A stretch of DNA of 64,000 nucleotides from contig JAWZYU010000030.1 of NCBI GenBank assembly GCA_038380435.1, positions 61,701,817 through 61,765,816 on the forward strand. The letters run 5' to 3'. The DNA comes from Ryuthela nishihirai (taxonomy: Eukaryota > Arthropoda > Arachnida > Araneae > Heptathelidae). Below, one piece after another: positions 34,995 through 46,035 of the stretch. The notes beneath the pieces are model-generated. The model was not told the origin of the DNA. It worked only from the letters and a program-made list of their open reading frames with translations, and searched no databases. Position numbers and translations under genes: made by a program. The stretch's first letter is position 1; each line of letters starts with the position of its first letter.

Positions 34995-35689
34995 AAGTAA
35001 GTAATCACTTACTATATATAAGTATATATATATAAGTTTCCACTTACTAATTTTATTGCTCAATGACAGAGAACTTTAAGTTATTTCAAAATAATATTAT
35101 AAAATTGTCATACATTTGTAATTGTAATTTTATCTTTGTGTCATGACAGCCAAATTTTTTGTATTGGAGTGTAAATTTATCATTGGAAGAAGATTTTAGA
35201 GATTATTTTTCCATTAAGATGATACCTTTGTTTACATTTAAATGTGTTCATTGAAAGAAATACTTGCTTGCAAATATAGTGGGGCTTGACTTCTCTTAAT
35301 ATCTGATAGTCTCAGGAACTGATTTACCTTCCATAAATGCTTTCGTTTTAAGGACTGATAATATTTGCAGGAACCAATGGCTTTGAAATACAGCTCTTTT
35401 CAGATGCTTGGGTGAAGTCTTGACTACTTGTCACTTTTATGTTCTCGTACAGTTGTTCTCAACCAATCAGCATTTTTTTTTTGTTCAGCACAACATCCCT
35501 GCTTTGTTTTGAAATACATAATGAACATTGTTATTCTTGGTTTATCTTCTGTTCGGTGCATTTGTTCACTGTAAACAGTGCATTTTTGTGAACTATAATT
35601 AATTTTATTGCAGTTATTTTTGAATTTAATATTAATTAAACCATTGTTCCTAAAGTGCAAATTAAGAATAAAATTTTCATTAAACTGAA

Positions 35690-38245
35690 GTAGGATATGA
35701 TAAGAAAAATCACGAAGGAGGAATAAAAATTAGTGCATAATAAATAAATGAATATGGTATTCCTCAATTGACCATTTCTACAATAGTTAAAATGGGCATA
35801 CTAAAGAGCATTAAAATAGTGATGATTCCAAATCATCACTAACATGTATAAGGCAGGTGCATAACTGTAGAGACTTTATTGTAGAAATGGAAATACTTTT
35901 GTTAATATGGGTAAAGGAAAAATAGATGAAGGGTGAGACAGTGCTTAGACAATTTATTTGCAAGTGTGCTAAGCAGATCTGTAAATGATCTGAAACTTAA
36001 AGCTCCATCAACCAATGACAGTGCTTTGAAGACTTAAATGTCAGCAGAAACTTGTTTGAGTGCTTCAAAAACAGAGTGAATATCAAAAGTATTGTAGTGC
36101 ATGGAGAGACATCCAATAATAAAAAAGCAATAAAGTGCTAATAAAGAAGCAACCAATGCCTTTAAAATTGAATTCCAAGAGCTTATTAATCAGGAAGATT
36201 ATCTTCCTCAGCAAATTTTTTATATCGATGAAACTGGCATCTTCTGGAAGCGAATGCCCAAAGAACGTGCATCCCTAAGGATGAGGCTAGTTTACCTGAG
36301 CATAAGCCTATGGAAGATAGGCTCATGCTACTGTTGTGTGCCAATGCCTCTGAAGATTTTAAGCTGAAGTCTTTGCTAGTATATTACTCTAACATCTACA
36401 GAGTGTTTAAACAACAAAAAATAAAAAATCATGCTGGGAATGTTTTGGTACAATAGCATGAAGGCTTTAGTTACAAGATATGTCTTCAATGAATGGGCAT
36501 TTGAAATTTTTTTCCTTCAACGAAGAGTTATCTTGAGAAAAATAAACTTCCTGTGAAGTCACTGTTCTTGCTGGATAATGTGCCAGACCATGATCCAGAT
36601 TTTGCTCAATCTCTGGAGGCATAATTTGACTTTATTCAAGTCAAATTTTTGCTACCCAACACCACTCTTCTTTTTCAACCCAATGGACCAGCAAATGATT
36701 GCAAACTTCAAGAAAATTTATATCAAGGAAACGTTTGCATGTTGCTTTGCACTGACCTCTGGTGAAAATGCTGTCACCCTCAAAGATTTTTGGAGGTTGA
36801 AGTTCAACATCCTGGACTGTGTGAGGCTGATCACAAGTTCTTGGAATGATGTTTCTACCAGGTGCTTAAATTCAGCACAGAAAAGCGTGCGTGGCCTTTA
36901 AGGGGCATAGGAGTTTCTCGGCCATAAAAAAAGGCAATTTTCATAATTTTTTTTGGTGCAAATAAAAAAAATTAAAATAATGACTTTTTTTTAAAATGAA
37001 AGTACATCTCATGTAGTTATAAAAAAAATTTTATTCAGTCAAATTTTCGAAAAAAAATCTCTACCACAGCTCTGCCAATAATGGCTTGCACACTGTACAG
37101 AGGTCTGCGGTACCGGTAAAATCGCCCTGCACGTTCATCTGTAACAAACAAACAAAAGAAATTCTTAAAGTACATTAAATTTTAAAGTCCGTATTGGATG
37201 GGATTTTTAAATTTCGAATTTTTGACAAAATAACGATCTTTCAAAAAAAAAGTGTCAATTTTTAGCCCTTTTTTTCCAGTTTAAACTATAAAAAAAATAT
37301 AAAAAATTAAAATTTTCAAAAAAGCATCCGATAAGGACTAGGGAATTTTATAAGCTATAAGTAGAAAAAAAAGAAACAAGTCAATTGAGTGATTTGTTAT
37401 TGAGTTATCACCAGTACCGACTTTGAAAACATAGTTTCGAGAAAAACGCATTTGAAAGTTTGAAGAAATTGGGTAGCCTGTATAAGAGATTGCTGTTTTG
37501 AACTTAATTTAGAAACTGCATTCACGAAAGTAAAATTATTACAACACCATCTGTTGAGAAAAATATGAATGGTTTACCCATGGATAACTTGCTCTTCGAA
37601 TAAGGACAAAAGAAATCATTATTCGATGGGTCCAACGTTCCTACCTACGCACTGCTGTGAAACAGCTCTCCAACATAAAGTTTTATATCTTCTGTAATAT
37701 TTCATTATTTTAAAAACGGTTTTGGATTCTCATTCTAGGGGTAAAAACTATCAGAAAATGCAAAAAAAAAAAAAAAAAAAATCGATTTTTTTTCAACCTG
37801 AGAAACTCCTATGCCCCTATCCATAACTTTGAGGGATTTGAAGATGATGGTGCTTTGAAAAATGACATTGATCTGGAGGTTGATAAAGACGATGCAGATG
37901 ACCTTATTGATACTCATGGGTGTGAGTGGCAACAGAAGAGCTACAAGATTTGGAGAAAATTATGAATGTGATATTAGAGAGGAAGAAGACATACAAAAAG
38001 GATCAGCTGAAGAAGTTGAAGACACTCTTTTCTTGTTGGGAGCATTTAAGAGGCGTGGTAAAACCATCCCAACATTGAACTACTGATGTATGAAATGGAG
38101 AACAAAGTTATTTCTTTCTTCAGAAAGCTGCAAAATGTTCAAAAATAGTACACTTTGGACAGTTTCTTTGCCACTAGCAGCAAAAGACAGAAGACCTGAT
38201 CCATCTACCCCACCACCACTACTCTACCATCGATTTCATCAGCCC
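35690..38245 (+). pseudogene. Tigger/pogo-family transposase relic, split by an insertion
   Basis: Readable across frames: YGIPQ.TISTIVK (HTH), ILLLIWVKEK, ERFKNRVNIKSIVVHGE, YLPQQIFYIDETGIFWKRMP (first catalytic Asp in DETG), ED.KLKSLLVYYS, SLFLLDNVPDH (second Asp), FLLPNTTLLFQPMDQ-like. After the insertion come HNFEGFEDDGAL and the acidic C-terminal segment. Numerous stops and shifts. Lies in RFX intron 3. It is the coding part of a TA-type DNA transposon related to the MITE at 26.2 kb by family only. Confidence 0.88.
36901..37818. mobile_element. Unclassified TIR element inserted in the Tigger relic
   Basis: AGGGGCATAGGAGTTTCTC at the left end and its inverse GAGAAACTCCTATGCCCCT at the right end bound 918 bp. 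The interior is A-rich without a transposase. The flanks (GCCTTTA / ATCCATA) show no clean TA, TTAA or 8-bp duplication, so I cannot assign a superfamily. Removing it reunites RAWP with HNFEGF of the Tigger protein. Confidence 0.8.
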
Positions 38246-38559
38246 TACACTTCAAGTCTAAGGTAAATACAAATTTTTTAAATTTTAAGTATTTTGTAAT
38301 TATTAGATAATATTTATTAAACACAATTTTTAATGTAAGAAAGAAAGTACAAACACGTAAGAAATATTTATTTTATATGTTGTTGGTGTCACCTATCAAG
38401 AATTTGGAATGAATTACAGGAAATCAATGTATGTGTATTATTGATTTCAGTTTACAATATTTTCAACATATATATTGTGTTTTGTGGAACAAATTACCAT
38501 TGGATGTTGTGGTCCTATGGTATATATATATATAAAATTATATATATAAATCGATTATA

Positions 38560-38890
38560 TGCAAAAAAAGTTCCACTCAAAAGTAAAACAGTCCAACCCT
38601 TGGTAACCAGCATGCTGGATAGGCATAATGGGAGGCTATCATCTGTCTCTGGTTGTCTGCCCCTCCCCCAACCTTCTCTGAGCTTTGGGGTCCTTGTTAC
38701 CTGACCATTTAGCCCATTGTGTGCAAAAAAGTTTTACTCAGAGGTTAAAAAAACCCAACCGAACCTAACAGCTGGCCAGTGGGTCCCCTTCCCCCAACCT
38801 TCTTTTAACCCTTGGCGTTCTGACCTGACAATTTAGCCCATTGTGTGGAAATAAGTGCCACTCAAAGGTAAAACAACCAAACTCAATTCA
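38560..38890 (+). repeat. Tandem SINE A 3' ends
   Basis: Three successive copies of the SINE A tail: AAAAAAAGTTCCACTCAAAA (38564), GTTTTACTCAGAGG (about 38731) and AAGTGCCACTCAAAGG (about 38852). The last two are each preceded by CCCCCAACCTTCT and TTTAGCCCATTGTGTG. No head is present. Probably a tail duplication or serial insertion. Confidence 0.75.
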
Positions 38891-39261
38891 AGGTTAGTCT
38901 GCAGATGCATTTGGAGATATTAACCATTTGCATTTGGAGACATTAACCTTGGAAAGAAAAAAAAGTTGAAACTTGGATGTGGGCTGCAACATGCTGAGCA
39001 GATAAGAACCTATCTGTAAATAGATTTTGTGAATCCCCTATAATTATATGATGGGTTAAGTTATATATAATGGTTAGACTCTTTATAATGTAATGGGTAT
39101 TTCTGTAATTTGTTTTCTAATGCAGTACATGTACAATATTGGCCAAGAAAGTTATTAAAGAAGTATATTTCCCTGATTTTAAAAGTACAGTTATAATAGC
39201 TTCTCTACCAAACATACAACAGCTATAAATTATGAAAAATGTAATGATATAAATTAAAAAA

Positions 39262-39455
39262 AAACCTCAAGCAGCTGTTTGTCACAAAGGTCTAACAAGA
39301 GCTTGTCAGTTTATACACCATAGAGAATGTATGTGAGGAAGATGGGACCTCAGCATAAAAACAACACAAGCATCCATGCCTTACCTTGAGCTTGAACCCA
39401 GGTCCTTTTGATCAGTAGCTAAGCACACTGTCCACTCTGCCATGAGAGGCTATAG
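39262..39455 (-). repeat. SINE B copy (antisense)
   Basis: CTCAAGCAGCTGTTTGTCAC, GAGCTTGTCAGTTTATAC, CATCCATGCCTTACC and TTGAACCCAGGTCC match SINE B in reverse. The tRNA-like head is diverged. Confidence 0.8.
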
Positions 39456-40441
39456 AAGGGAAATGAGATGCCTGAAATGTGTTGCTTCATAACAAAAAGT
39501 GAAACAGATGATGACCATATGTTTGTGCCCATAAACTCTGTAGCAAGTATATGTTAGATATCAAGTTAGTGTATTTATTTACTTTATGTGATAAAAAAGA
39601 ATACTCTTGTGGAAATATTAAGTGATTATGATACTTGTTGAAATAAATGATATGTAAAAAAAAAAGTCAGAAAGTATGAAATGTTTAGAAATGTATCAAT
39701 ACAAATGGAGTATTCCTACTGTCTGGAAATTGTTGCTAGCAGAATATTCTCTGATACCGAGATCATAATTTTAGAGAGAGAAAAAACACCTATAGTTCAG
39801 CTTGCCTGGACCCATATTAACATATGTACTGTTATGTGCATCACACAAAATAACACTGTTAAGTCCATTGAGTCCAACCTTGCCTATCTAGGTAAAATAA
39901 AATTAAGTTTACTGCAACAAAGCTTGAAACTGATGGGTACCTAGTACACCCAATGAAATAGTGCATATTTTTTGAATTGTTAAATGTTAAAAGTTTTTAT
40001 CTTAATGCCTTTACATTTTAAAATTGCTCCTCAAATTTTGGAAACCAGCCATGTTTGTAGGCTCAAAGTTACTATGCAATAATAAATCATCTCTTGTGAA
40101 GTATTTAAAGGAAGGGAGATCACAGTCTCAACCTCTACAATATATGAAATTAGTTTGGTACATGCTTTTATTTTTGTATCTGAGTACAGCTAAAAACTGA
40201 TCAATTAAGTGCCTATATACCACCACAAATGTGGATTGATAATAAGACTAGTAATTTTACCAATAGGCCATCTAGCAGAATGAAGAAATGAACAGATTGT
40301 AATGAGGGCAATTATGTAGCAGTCAGGAGTGATTTCATGATGACATTGTTGTGATATTTTAATGCATCAATATACTTGCATACTATGTATTATAATAAGA
40401 ATAATTAACTTTTTTTTTCATGAGTAGTTTTTTAATTCTAG

Positions 40442-40573
40442 AAAATGTCAAGGTAATCCACTTGGAAAGAAAGCAGATGAAGAGGGAACCTTGGCAATTA
40501 CCTGGATTCAGAGCCATCTTGAGGAGGATCCTGATGTGTCACTACCAAAACAAGAAGTTTACGATGAATATCA
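40442..40573 (+). CDS. RFX7: RFX7-type exon 4, N-terminal half of the RFX DNA-binding domain
   Basis: Acceptor TTCTAG, donor GTAAGT. Encodes the entry to the winged helix, with ITWIQSHLEEDPDVSLPKQE followed by VYDEYQ. This matches the family's W-I-x-x-x-L-E-x-x-P-x-x-S-L-P-K-Q-E-V-Y-D-E-Y signature almost residue for residue, including the strongly conserved LPKQEVYDEY. The preceding linker (KCQGNPLGKKADEEG) is unconserved. The upstream intron is 8.2 kb and contains Penelope, Tigger and SINE relics. Confidence 0.96.
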
Positions 40574-41116
40574 GTAAGTTTTTCTTCTTTGGAGCTTAAT
40601 GTTAATGCTATGATAAAGTGTAACCTTTCTTTAAGAATTTTAGAGTCTGTTTGTTGTATAAATGTTTTTGAGATGCATGTTTTCAGTGATGAAACATGTA
40701 GCAGTTTGGCTTTGTATTAACAATATCAAAAATCTTCTTGTTAACTACTTTCTACATACTATCCATAGCTAACCTAACTTCTGTACAAACACAAAAGTAA
40801 ATGCTTATTAGTTTCAGATTGCAAAAGGATTTTTTTTGGGGTTATATATATATATGATGTCTTTATGAAGGGAAGTCATTGAGTTGCTAGACTCCATAGC
40901 CTATTTTAGCTTTTGTAGATTTGAAAAATATTTAAAATGTTTGTTGATGTTTTTTTTCCTGTAAATTTTAAAATTATTTTTGTTGCTCTTCTGTAAATTT
41001 GAACTGTGCTGCAGGCTACATAAATTGTCTTGGCACCATATGCTGGAAACTACTGTTATAAATGATGCAACATGTATTTTTTGTTTTACTAAAATTTATA
41101 TTGTTTTTCTTTATAG

Positions 41117-41233
41117 ATCGTATTGTGATGTTACAAGCAATGAACCTTTATGTGCTGCTGATTTTGGTAAAGTAATGAAGCAGATTTTTCCATCAGTAAA
41201 GCCTCGTAGGTTAGGTACAAGAGGAAATTCAAG
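41117..41233 (+). CDS. RFX7: RFX7-type exon 5, central RFX DNA-binding domain
   Basis: Acceptor TTATAG, donor GTAAGA. Encodes [20 protein letters not shown], then [18 protein letters not shown]. The motifs ADFGK, FP..K.RRLGTRG are the core recognition helix and wing of RFX proteins. KPRRLGTRG is conserved with the positive charges expected for DNA contact. Asn at the position that is usually Lys in GTRGKS is a mild difference. The intron upstream is only 543 bases, the shortest in the locus. Confidence 0.96.
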
Positions 41234-41639
41234 GTAAGAAGGAATTTTTTAGAATAAGCATAATTCAGGGGCTTATTTGGTAACTTTCATAAGGACAGGA
41301 GCTTAAATGATAAATTATCCTCTTTCATCTCATTAATCCTCTGTCTTCCTCATTGACCTTTGTCATCTCATTATCTCTGAATACTTCTGAATTTTCTGCA
41401 TGGCAATGTTTTCTTTAGTCCAATTGTCAATATTGTAAGAATGTGTGATGTGTTTTACTACATTATGTCAGGCTAAAGCTAATTAAATTTAGTACATTCT
41501 GCCTAGGGAAAGAGTTAAATAAAATTGGAATAGCAAGCATCATAAAAACGTTTTCTAAAATTTGAGAAGGATTAAATAAAAGCATACAACAGTGCAAATT
41601 ACTATATATATATAATATTAATATAAAATAAAAAAATAA

Positions 41640-41835
41640 ATACCCCCTCAAGCAGCTGCTTGCCACAGAGGTCTGACAGGAGCCTGTCAGTTTATATGCC
41701 ATAGTAGAAGATCTGAGAGGATGGCAGGCCCTCAGCAGGAAACAACACGAACATCCATGCCTTACCCGGGGCTCGAACCCAGGTCCCGTAGATCAGTAGC
41801 CAAGCGCTCTAACCACTCGACCACGGGAAGGCTAA
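41640..41835 (-). repeat. SINE B copy (antisense), well preserved
   Basis: CCCTCAAGCAGCTGCTTGCC, AGGAGCCTGTCAGTTTATAT, CATCCATGCCTTACCCGG, CTCGAACCCAGGTCCC (B-box) and CTCTAACCACTCG (A-box). Head and body are both close to the 52.77-kb copy. In RFX intron 5. Confidence 0.9.
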
Positions 41836-42272
41836 TATTAATATATAAATCTGTAACACTGTGTATTGGACATAAGCACATTTTAACACTTGTTATGATA
41901 CACTAAGCTTAAAAGCATATAATTCATGATGTTTTTTAGGTTGCATAATGACAAAATTGGTAAGTTCTGGCTATTGCAGGATATATTTCACAAATGTGAA
42001 ACCAAATAAAAAAGATTTTGTGTATAACAGGATTGCATCATTAAAAGTTTAAAAATAATTAAAACTTTCAGTATGTGTTTTCTGTTCATATCATTTAACA
42101 CATCAGGGGAAAATAAAATTTTTTCAAGCACCTGCATATTGACTATATCTTAAACAACAGAGTCTAATTTTATTTTTATTTGCATTGCCAGATTTATTAT
42201 AGACTATAAAAGAAATATTATACTTATATTTTAAAGAATATATATACTTATATTTTACTTATTAATATATAA

Positions 42273-42326
42273 TAATTGGCAAGCTGCCTCTGCTTGTTAT
42301 AACAAGCAGAGGCAGCTTGCCAATTA
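42273..42326. repeat. Perfect 54-bp palindrome with tRNA-like arm
   Basis: 27-base arms (AATTGGCAAGCTGCCTCTGC ... and inverse) meet without spacer at TTATAA. The right arm runs on, in antisense, into a sequence with TGGCCTAATTGG, which fits the polymerase III A-box consensus. The palindrome thus looks like an inverted duplication of the D-arm and anticodon-arm part of a tRNA-like sequence. Confidence 0.85.
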
Positions 42327-42399
42327 GGCCACTTGGGCACTACCCCACTAAAAAATTAAGCAAAATTGAAGTTTAGTATTTATTATTTGTTTAATTTAA

Positions 42400-42640
42400 C
42401 CCTTCCAGGGCCCAGCCTGAAAAACAGATTTCTATCCTAAATTAAAAAGGTATTGTATTTTTAACACCTTTAAAATATAAGTTTTTTAGGCATATTAAAA
42501 TTTTTAAAATTCGATATTTCTATTTTTTTTAAAAATAAAGTTTGGTGTGTTGTTCTAAGACCGTATGTATATGTCATCAGCTCTCGCAATTCAGATTCTC
42601 CAAACGTGTATATAAATATACAGATTGGGTCCTGGAAGGG
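42400..42640. mobile_element. TTAA-flanked (piggyBac-like) MITE
   Basis: CCCTTCCAGGGCCCAG at the left and GGGTCCTGGAAGGG at the right, with TTAA at 42396-42399 and 42641-42644. 241 bp. The termini match those of the larger elements at 25.0 and 42.98 kb, so this is a short derivative. Confidence 0.9.
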
Positions 42641-42981
42641 TTAAAAGCAATAATATCTTAGTAATTTTATATTTGTTTCACAATCATCACTTGCCATGTT
42701 GTGTGGACAATAACAGCATTCACATTGGGAATCAGTGTTGTATCTTATGCTTTAGTTTATACAATACTAATTTATTCTTTATGGAGCACTCTTCCATCTC
42801 ATTAATCCTCTGTTATAACCATATAGCACATATAGAGCTTTTGCCAAATGACATGATCAGCTTAAACATTTACTTTATATGCAAAAGGGAATTTATAGAA
42901 AATAGTTATCTCTTGTGATCGCTGCCTTCCAACAGCATTAGTAATAATTGGTCAAATACATATTTACCTAGTTTTTTTTAA

Positions 42982-45100
42982 CCCTTCCAGGGTTTCACCT
43001 GAAAGTGTGATTTATATCCAGAGGTCCAGCTATTTTTACACTATGATCAGCCCAAAAAAAATTTAGAAATTTTTTGCTAAATAACTAATGAAAGGAATTA
43101 TCGCATGTTATATGCCAAATTAATCAGTATTTAATTCTGGATTTTCTGAAAATAAAATATTTAGCAAAAAAGATGGCTGGTCTTATTTTAATAGAGCTTT
43201 TATAGATGCATGTAGTGAAAAAAATGCATCTGGCAATGCAAATAAAAATTTATAAAAAAAACACTAATTGATAGAAATTATTATAATGCACATGAATGGA
43301 AAGGCTATTTATTTCTGAATAGCAAAAATAAATATTTACTTGAAGCAAGAAAATTGCTCTCATTTTGTAATTTTTTTTCTTGGTACCATACTTTGAGAAA
43401 AGTTCAGGCTCTTTGCCAAATGTGCTGAATCACATCAACAAGTTGGTTATTTTTTTTTTAATTACAATAAACTGAACAGGTCATTCTGTATACCAAATTA
43501 AGCATAATTTAATTGTGAATTTTATGAAAATAAAAAATTTAAACTAATTTATAAGCATGTTAATTTTAATAAAACATTTTCACATTGATATAGCGAAAAA
43601 AAATGGATCGGACTATGCAATTAAGCTTAACATTGGAAAACGTGATGAATAAAAACAGTTAAATTATATGTTAATTGAAAGTAAATTTTTTCAAAAAATA
43701 ATATTTACTTGAAACATAATATTTCTTTTAATGATTCATTTCAGTGTGGTATATTTGAAACATGGGCCTGCATTATACATGGTGGCTTGAATTGCTCACA
43801 TTAATGGGAATTTATGAAATGTAAAAAACACTTCCTTGACTGCCTTTTTTTAATAAACATTATAAATATTTTCTTTGGATGCTAAAGCTTGGTGATCTTG
43901 GCTGAGTGCACCAAGGGTAAAAAAAACAAACTTCTGTATCATCAAAGTAGCACAGCCAATATATTGAGAGAGGGGGAGTAAAATATTGTAAAATCATTGA
44001 ATATAAACTTAAAAATCTTATAATTGAAAAATTAAAAAATTCTGCCAGGGAGGGGGGGTAAAAACTCATCGAAATTGTCCTCCCACAGGAGGACTGATTT
44101 TCGTGCCAAGGAAGTCCTTTTTGCTTTCATATCTAAGGCCTCCTTCATTTTCAGGAAACAATACAAGATCAGTTTTTTTTTTACTAGAAAACAAAGAAAT
44201 AATAAAAGAAAAATTAACATCTAAACCTGATGTGATGTTAGATCAAATATCCACCGCAACAAGTTTTCTAAGCTGACCATCTGATATAACTGCAAAAAAA
44301 AAATTAATAATAATTGATCAACCAAAAGATCGGGAAAGATAAGTAATTTACAGAAATAAATGTACAGAAATAAAAATGTAGGTTTAAAATGCTAACTAGA
44401 TGTATGATAAATTTATCCAAAGTATGAGAACAGTGCTTGCTGTAAACAATCTACTTTATAGCCACTTGACTGCCACATGCACAAGTAATTAACTAGGTCA
44501 ATGCACCTGGCTCTCTCATCTCATGGCAGTTTCACAATAATTAAGGCTGTAGCAATAACAGCTCTGTCCTTTGTCTGGGTAATGTGTTTCTTTTACTTTT
44601 TAGTTTTACTTATAGTTTCGATTTAAAGAGTGGGATAAATGATAAAAATAAATCTAGGAATACTGAAATAGGTTTAAGGCAGAAAACAATGTAAAATGGG
44701 GAGGAAAAACAGGGGTACATACTTTGCAATTATTTCCAGATTGTTCCATTTTTAAAAATAGCAGTTTTTTTTGTTAATTTTCAGGAGATTTTCAAAACTT
44801 TAAAGAAAAATTTGTTGATAATAATTCAAATCAAACTTGTGAGCTTAAATCAGATGGTTGCTTCAATACAGAGAAATGCTAGCAAACCAATTGGCAATAC
44901 CGTATGGTGCTTCTAAATATGACAATCAGACAGCTTTATCAAATTATTTATATTGTAGTTTAATAAAATATGCATCAAATGAAAAAACAAAATATAATTT
45001 TGCAAGGTTAAATTATGTGTTTTTTAGAAGATATATATAAAAATTTTAAAATGACAATTTCTGTTTTTTAAAAATTAGTTTTTTTTCTGTTGTACAAAAG
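42982..45100 (-). mobile_element. TTAA-family element, long form (antisense)
   Basis: Begins after TTAA (42978-42981) with CCTTCCAGGGTTTCACCTG. In reverse order it carries the blocks found at 52.3-54.58 kb: CCATACTTTGAGAAAAGT, CCACAGGAGGACTGATTTTC, CATGAGATGAGAGAGCC and TTGATAATAATTCAAATC. Its left-hand terminus is unclear, near 45100. A frame at 44032-44220 (minus) is shared in diverged form with 53423-53608 and may be a relic of a coding segment; I do not recognise it. Confidence 0.65.
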
Positions 45101-45685
45101 ATGTCTATGTTCAGCTTTGGTTTCTCATTTCAGATTCTGTCAATGTCTATGTTCGTCGGGAAACTTGGAAGGTCTAAAATACCAGTAGACTACAGAGATA
45201 CATATATATATATAGATAAATATTATAGGGGACAAACAAGATACTGAAATGAACTGGAAAAAGCACCTTTCCAAGTTTTTTTTTGCAAAACATTTACATT
45301 AAATAATGCATTTGAGCATAAGTAGAAAACAAATAATGTATTTGGAGAATAGGTGAAAAAAAATGCATACTTTACAGAATATTGTTTTGGTCCATTATAC
45401 TTCTATTCTGTATCAGTTACCTAAAATAATTTTTACATCTGGCACTAGCTGAAAGGCTTCGCCCAAAATTTCAGGCATGAGGTACTACTGATAACAAGTA
45501 ATAAAAAAAAAATGCTATTTACTCCCTATGTACAGTGTTATCAAATATTTAAATTTATAATGAAGATTTTAAATTTGTTTAAGAAAACATCTGATTTGTA
45601 AAAACTTGTTTTCTTGGCAATATAATGGCATTAATCAACTAATAGTAAATATACAGAATTTACAATTGACACAGAAATCAATAAA

Positions 45686-46035
45686 TAGTTTTTACAAAAA
45701 AAAAAGAGTTTGCCAATTCACTGGACCGAAACCCATGCTCTGCAGATTCATGCCAGAGTGTTCTAACCATTGATTGGTTGATTATTTCATTAATAATGCC
45801 CTGAGTGTGAGTGACTTGTTTATTTACATCTTATTCAGAGCAGCATTGAAAGTTGCTATTCCTGATTATAGATGGTGCCATCGGTGACACATGTAGGATG
45901 ATAGATATAGTCACATTAGTCAAAGGAGGAAAAACCAATTCTAGTTCAGTGGTTAAAACACTTTAGTATGAAGCTGGAGAGATGTGGGTTCAAGTCCCGC
46001 AAATTGGCAAACTCATTTTTTTCTGTAAAAACTAT
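45686..46035. mobile_element. Foldback element with two inverted tRNA-like modules (family F2)
   Basis: Terminal inverted repeats AGTTTTTACA-A-tract-GAGTTTGCCAATT / AATTGGCAAACTC-T-tract-TGTAAAAACT. Each arm holds a tRNA-like module. Left, antisense: GTTCTAACCATTGATTGG (A-box) with GAAACCCATGCTC (B-box position). Right, sense: TTCAGTGGTTAAAACAC with GTGGGTTCAAGTCCCGC. The centre has ATAGATGGTGCCAT as in the 51.7-kb copy. 350 bp, non-coding. Confidence 0.72.

Larger units (their letters stand above)
34411..35100 (-). mobile_element. Penelope-like retroelement, truncated, with inverted terminal repeats
   Basis: 34438-34483 and 35042-35088 are inverted copies (AATAACTTAAAGTTCTCTG, GAGCAATAAAATTAGTAAGT). 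Between them on the minus strand is a GIY-YIG endonuclease-like C-terminal frame. Penelope-like elements are known for terminal repeats in inverted or direct orientation and for 5'-truncated copies joined to a partial inverted copy, which fits. No reverse transcriptase part remains. Confidence 0.65.

Noticed and set aside
36578..36901. 107-codon forward frame as a host gene
   Set aside because: It is a stretch of Tigger transposase in a shifted frame (FNPMDQQMIANFKKIYIKET), part of the transposon relic.
42625..42918. 97-codon forward frame
   Set aside because: Begins inside a MITE terminus and has cysteine/isoleucine-rich low-complexity content; no support.
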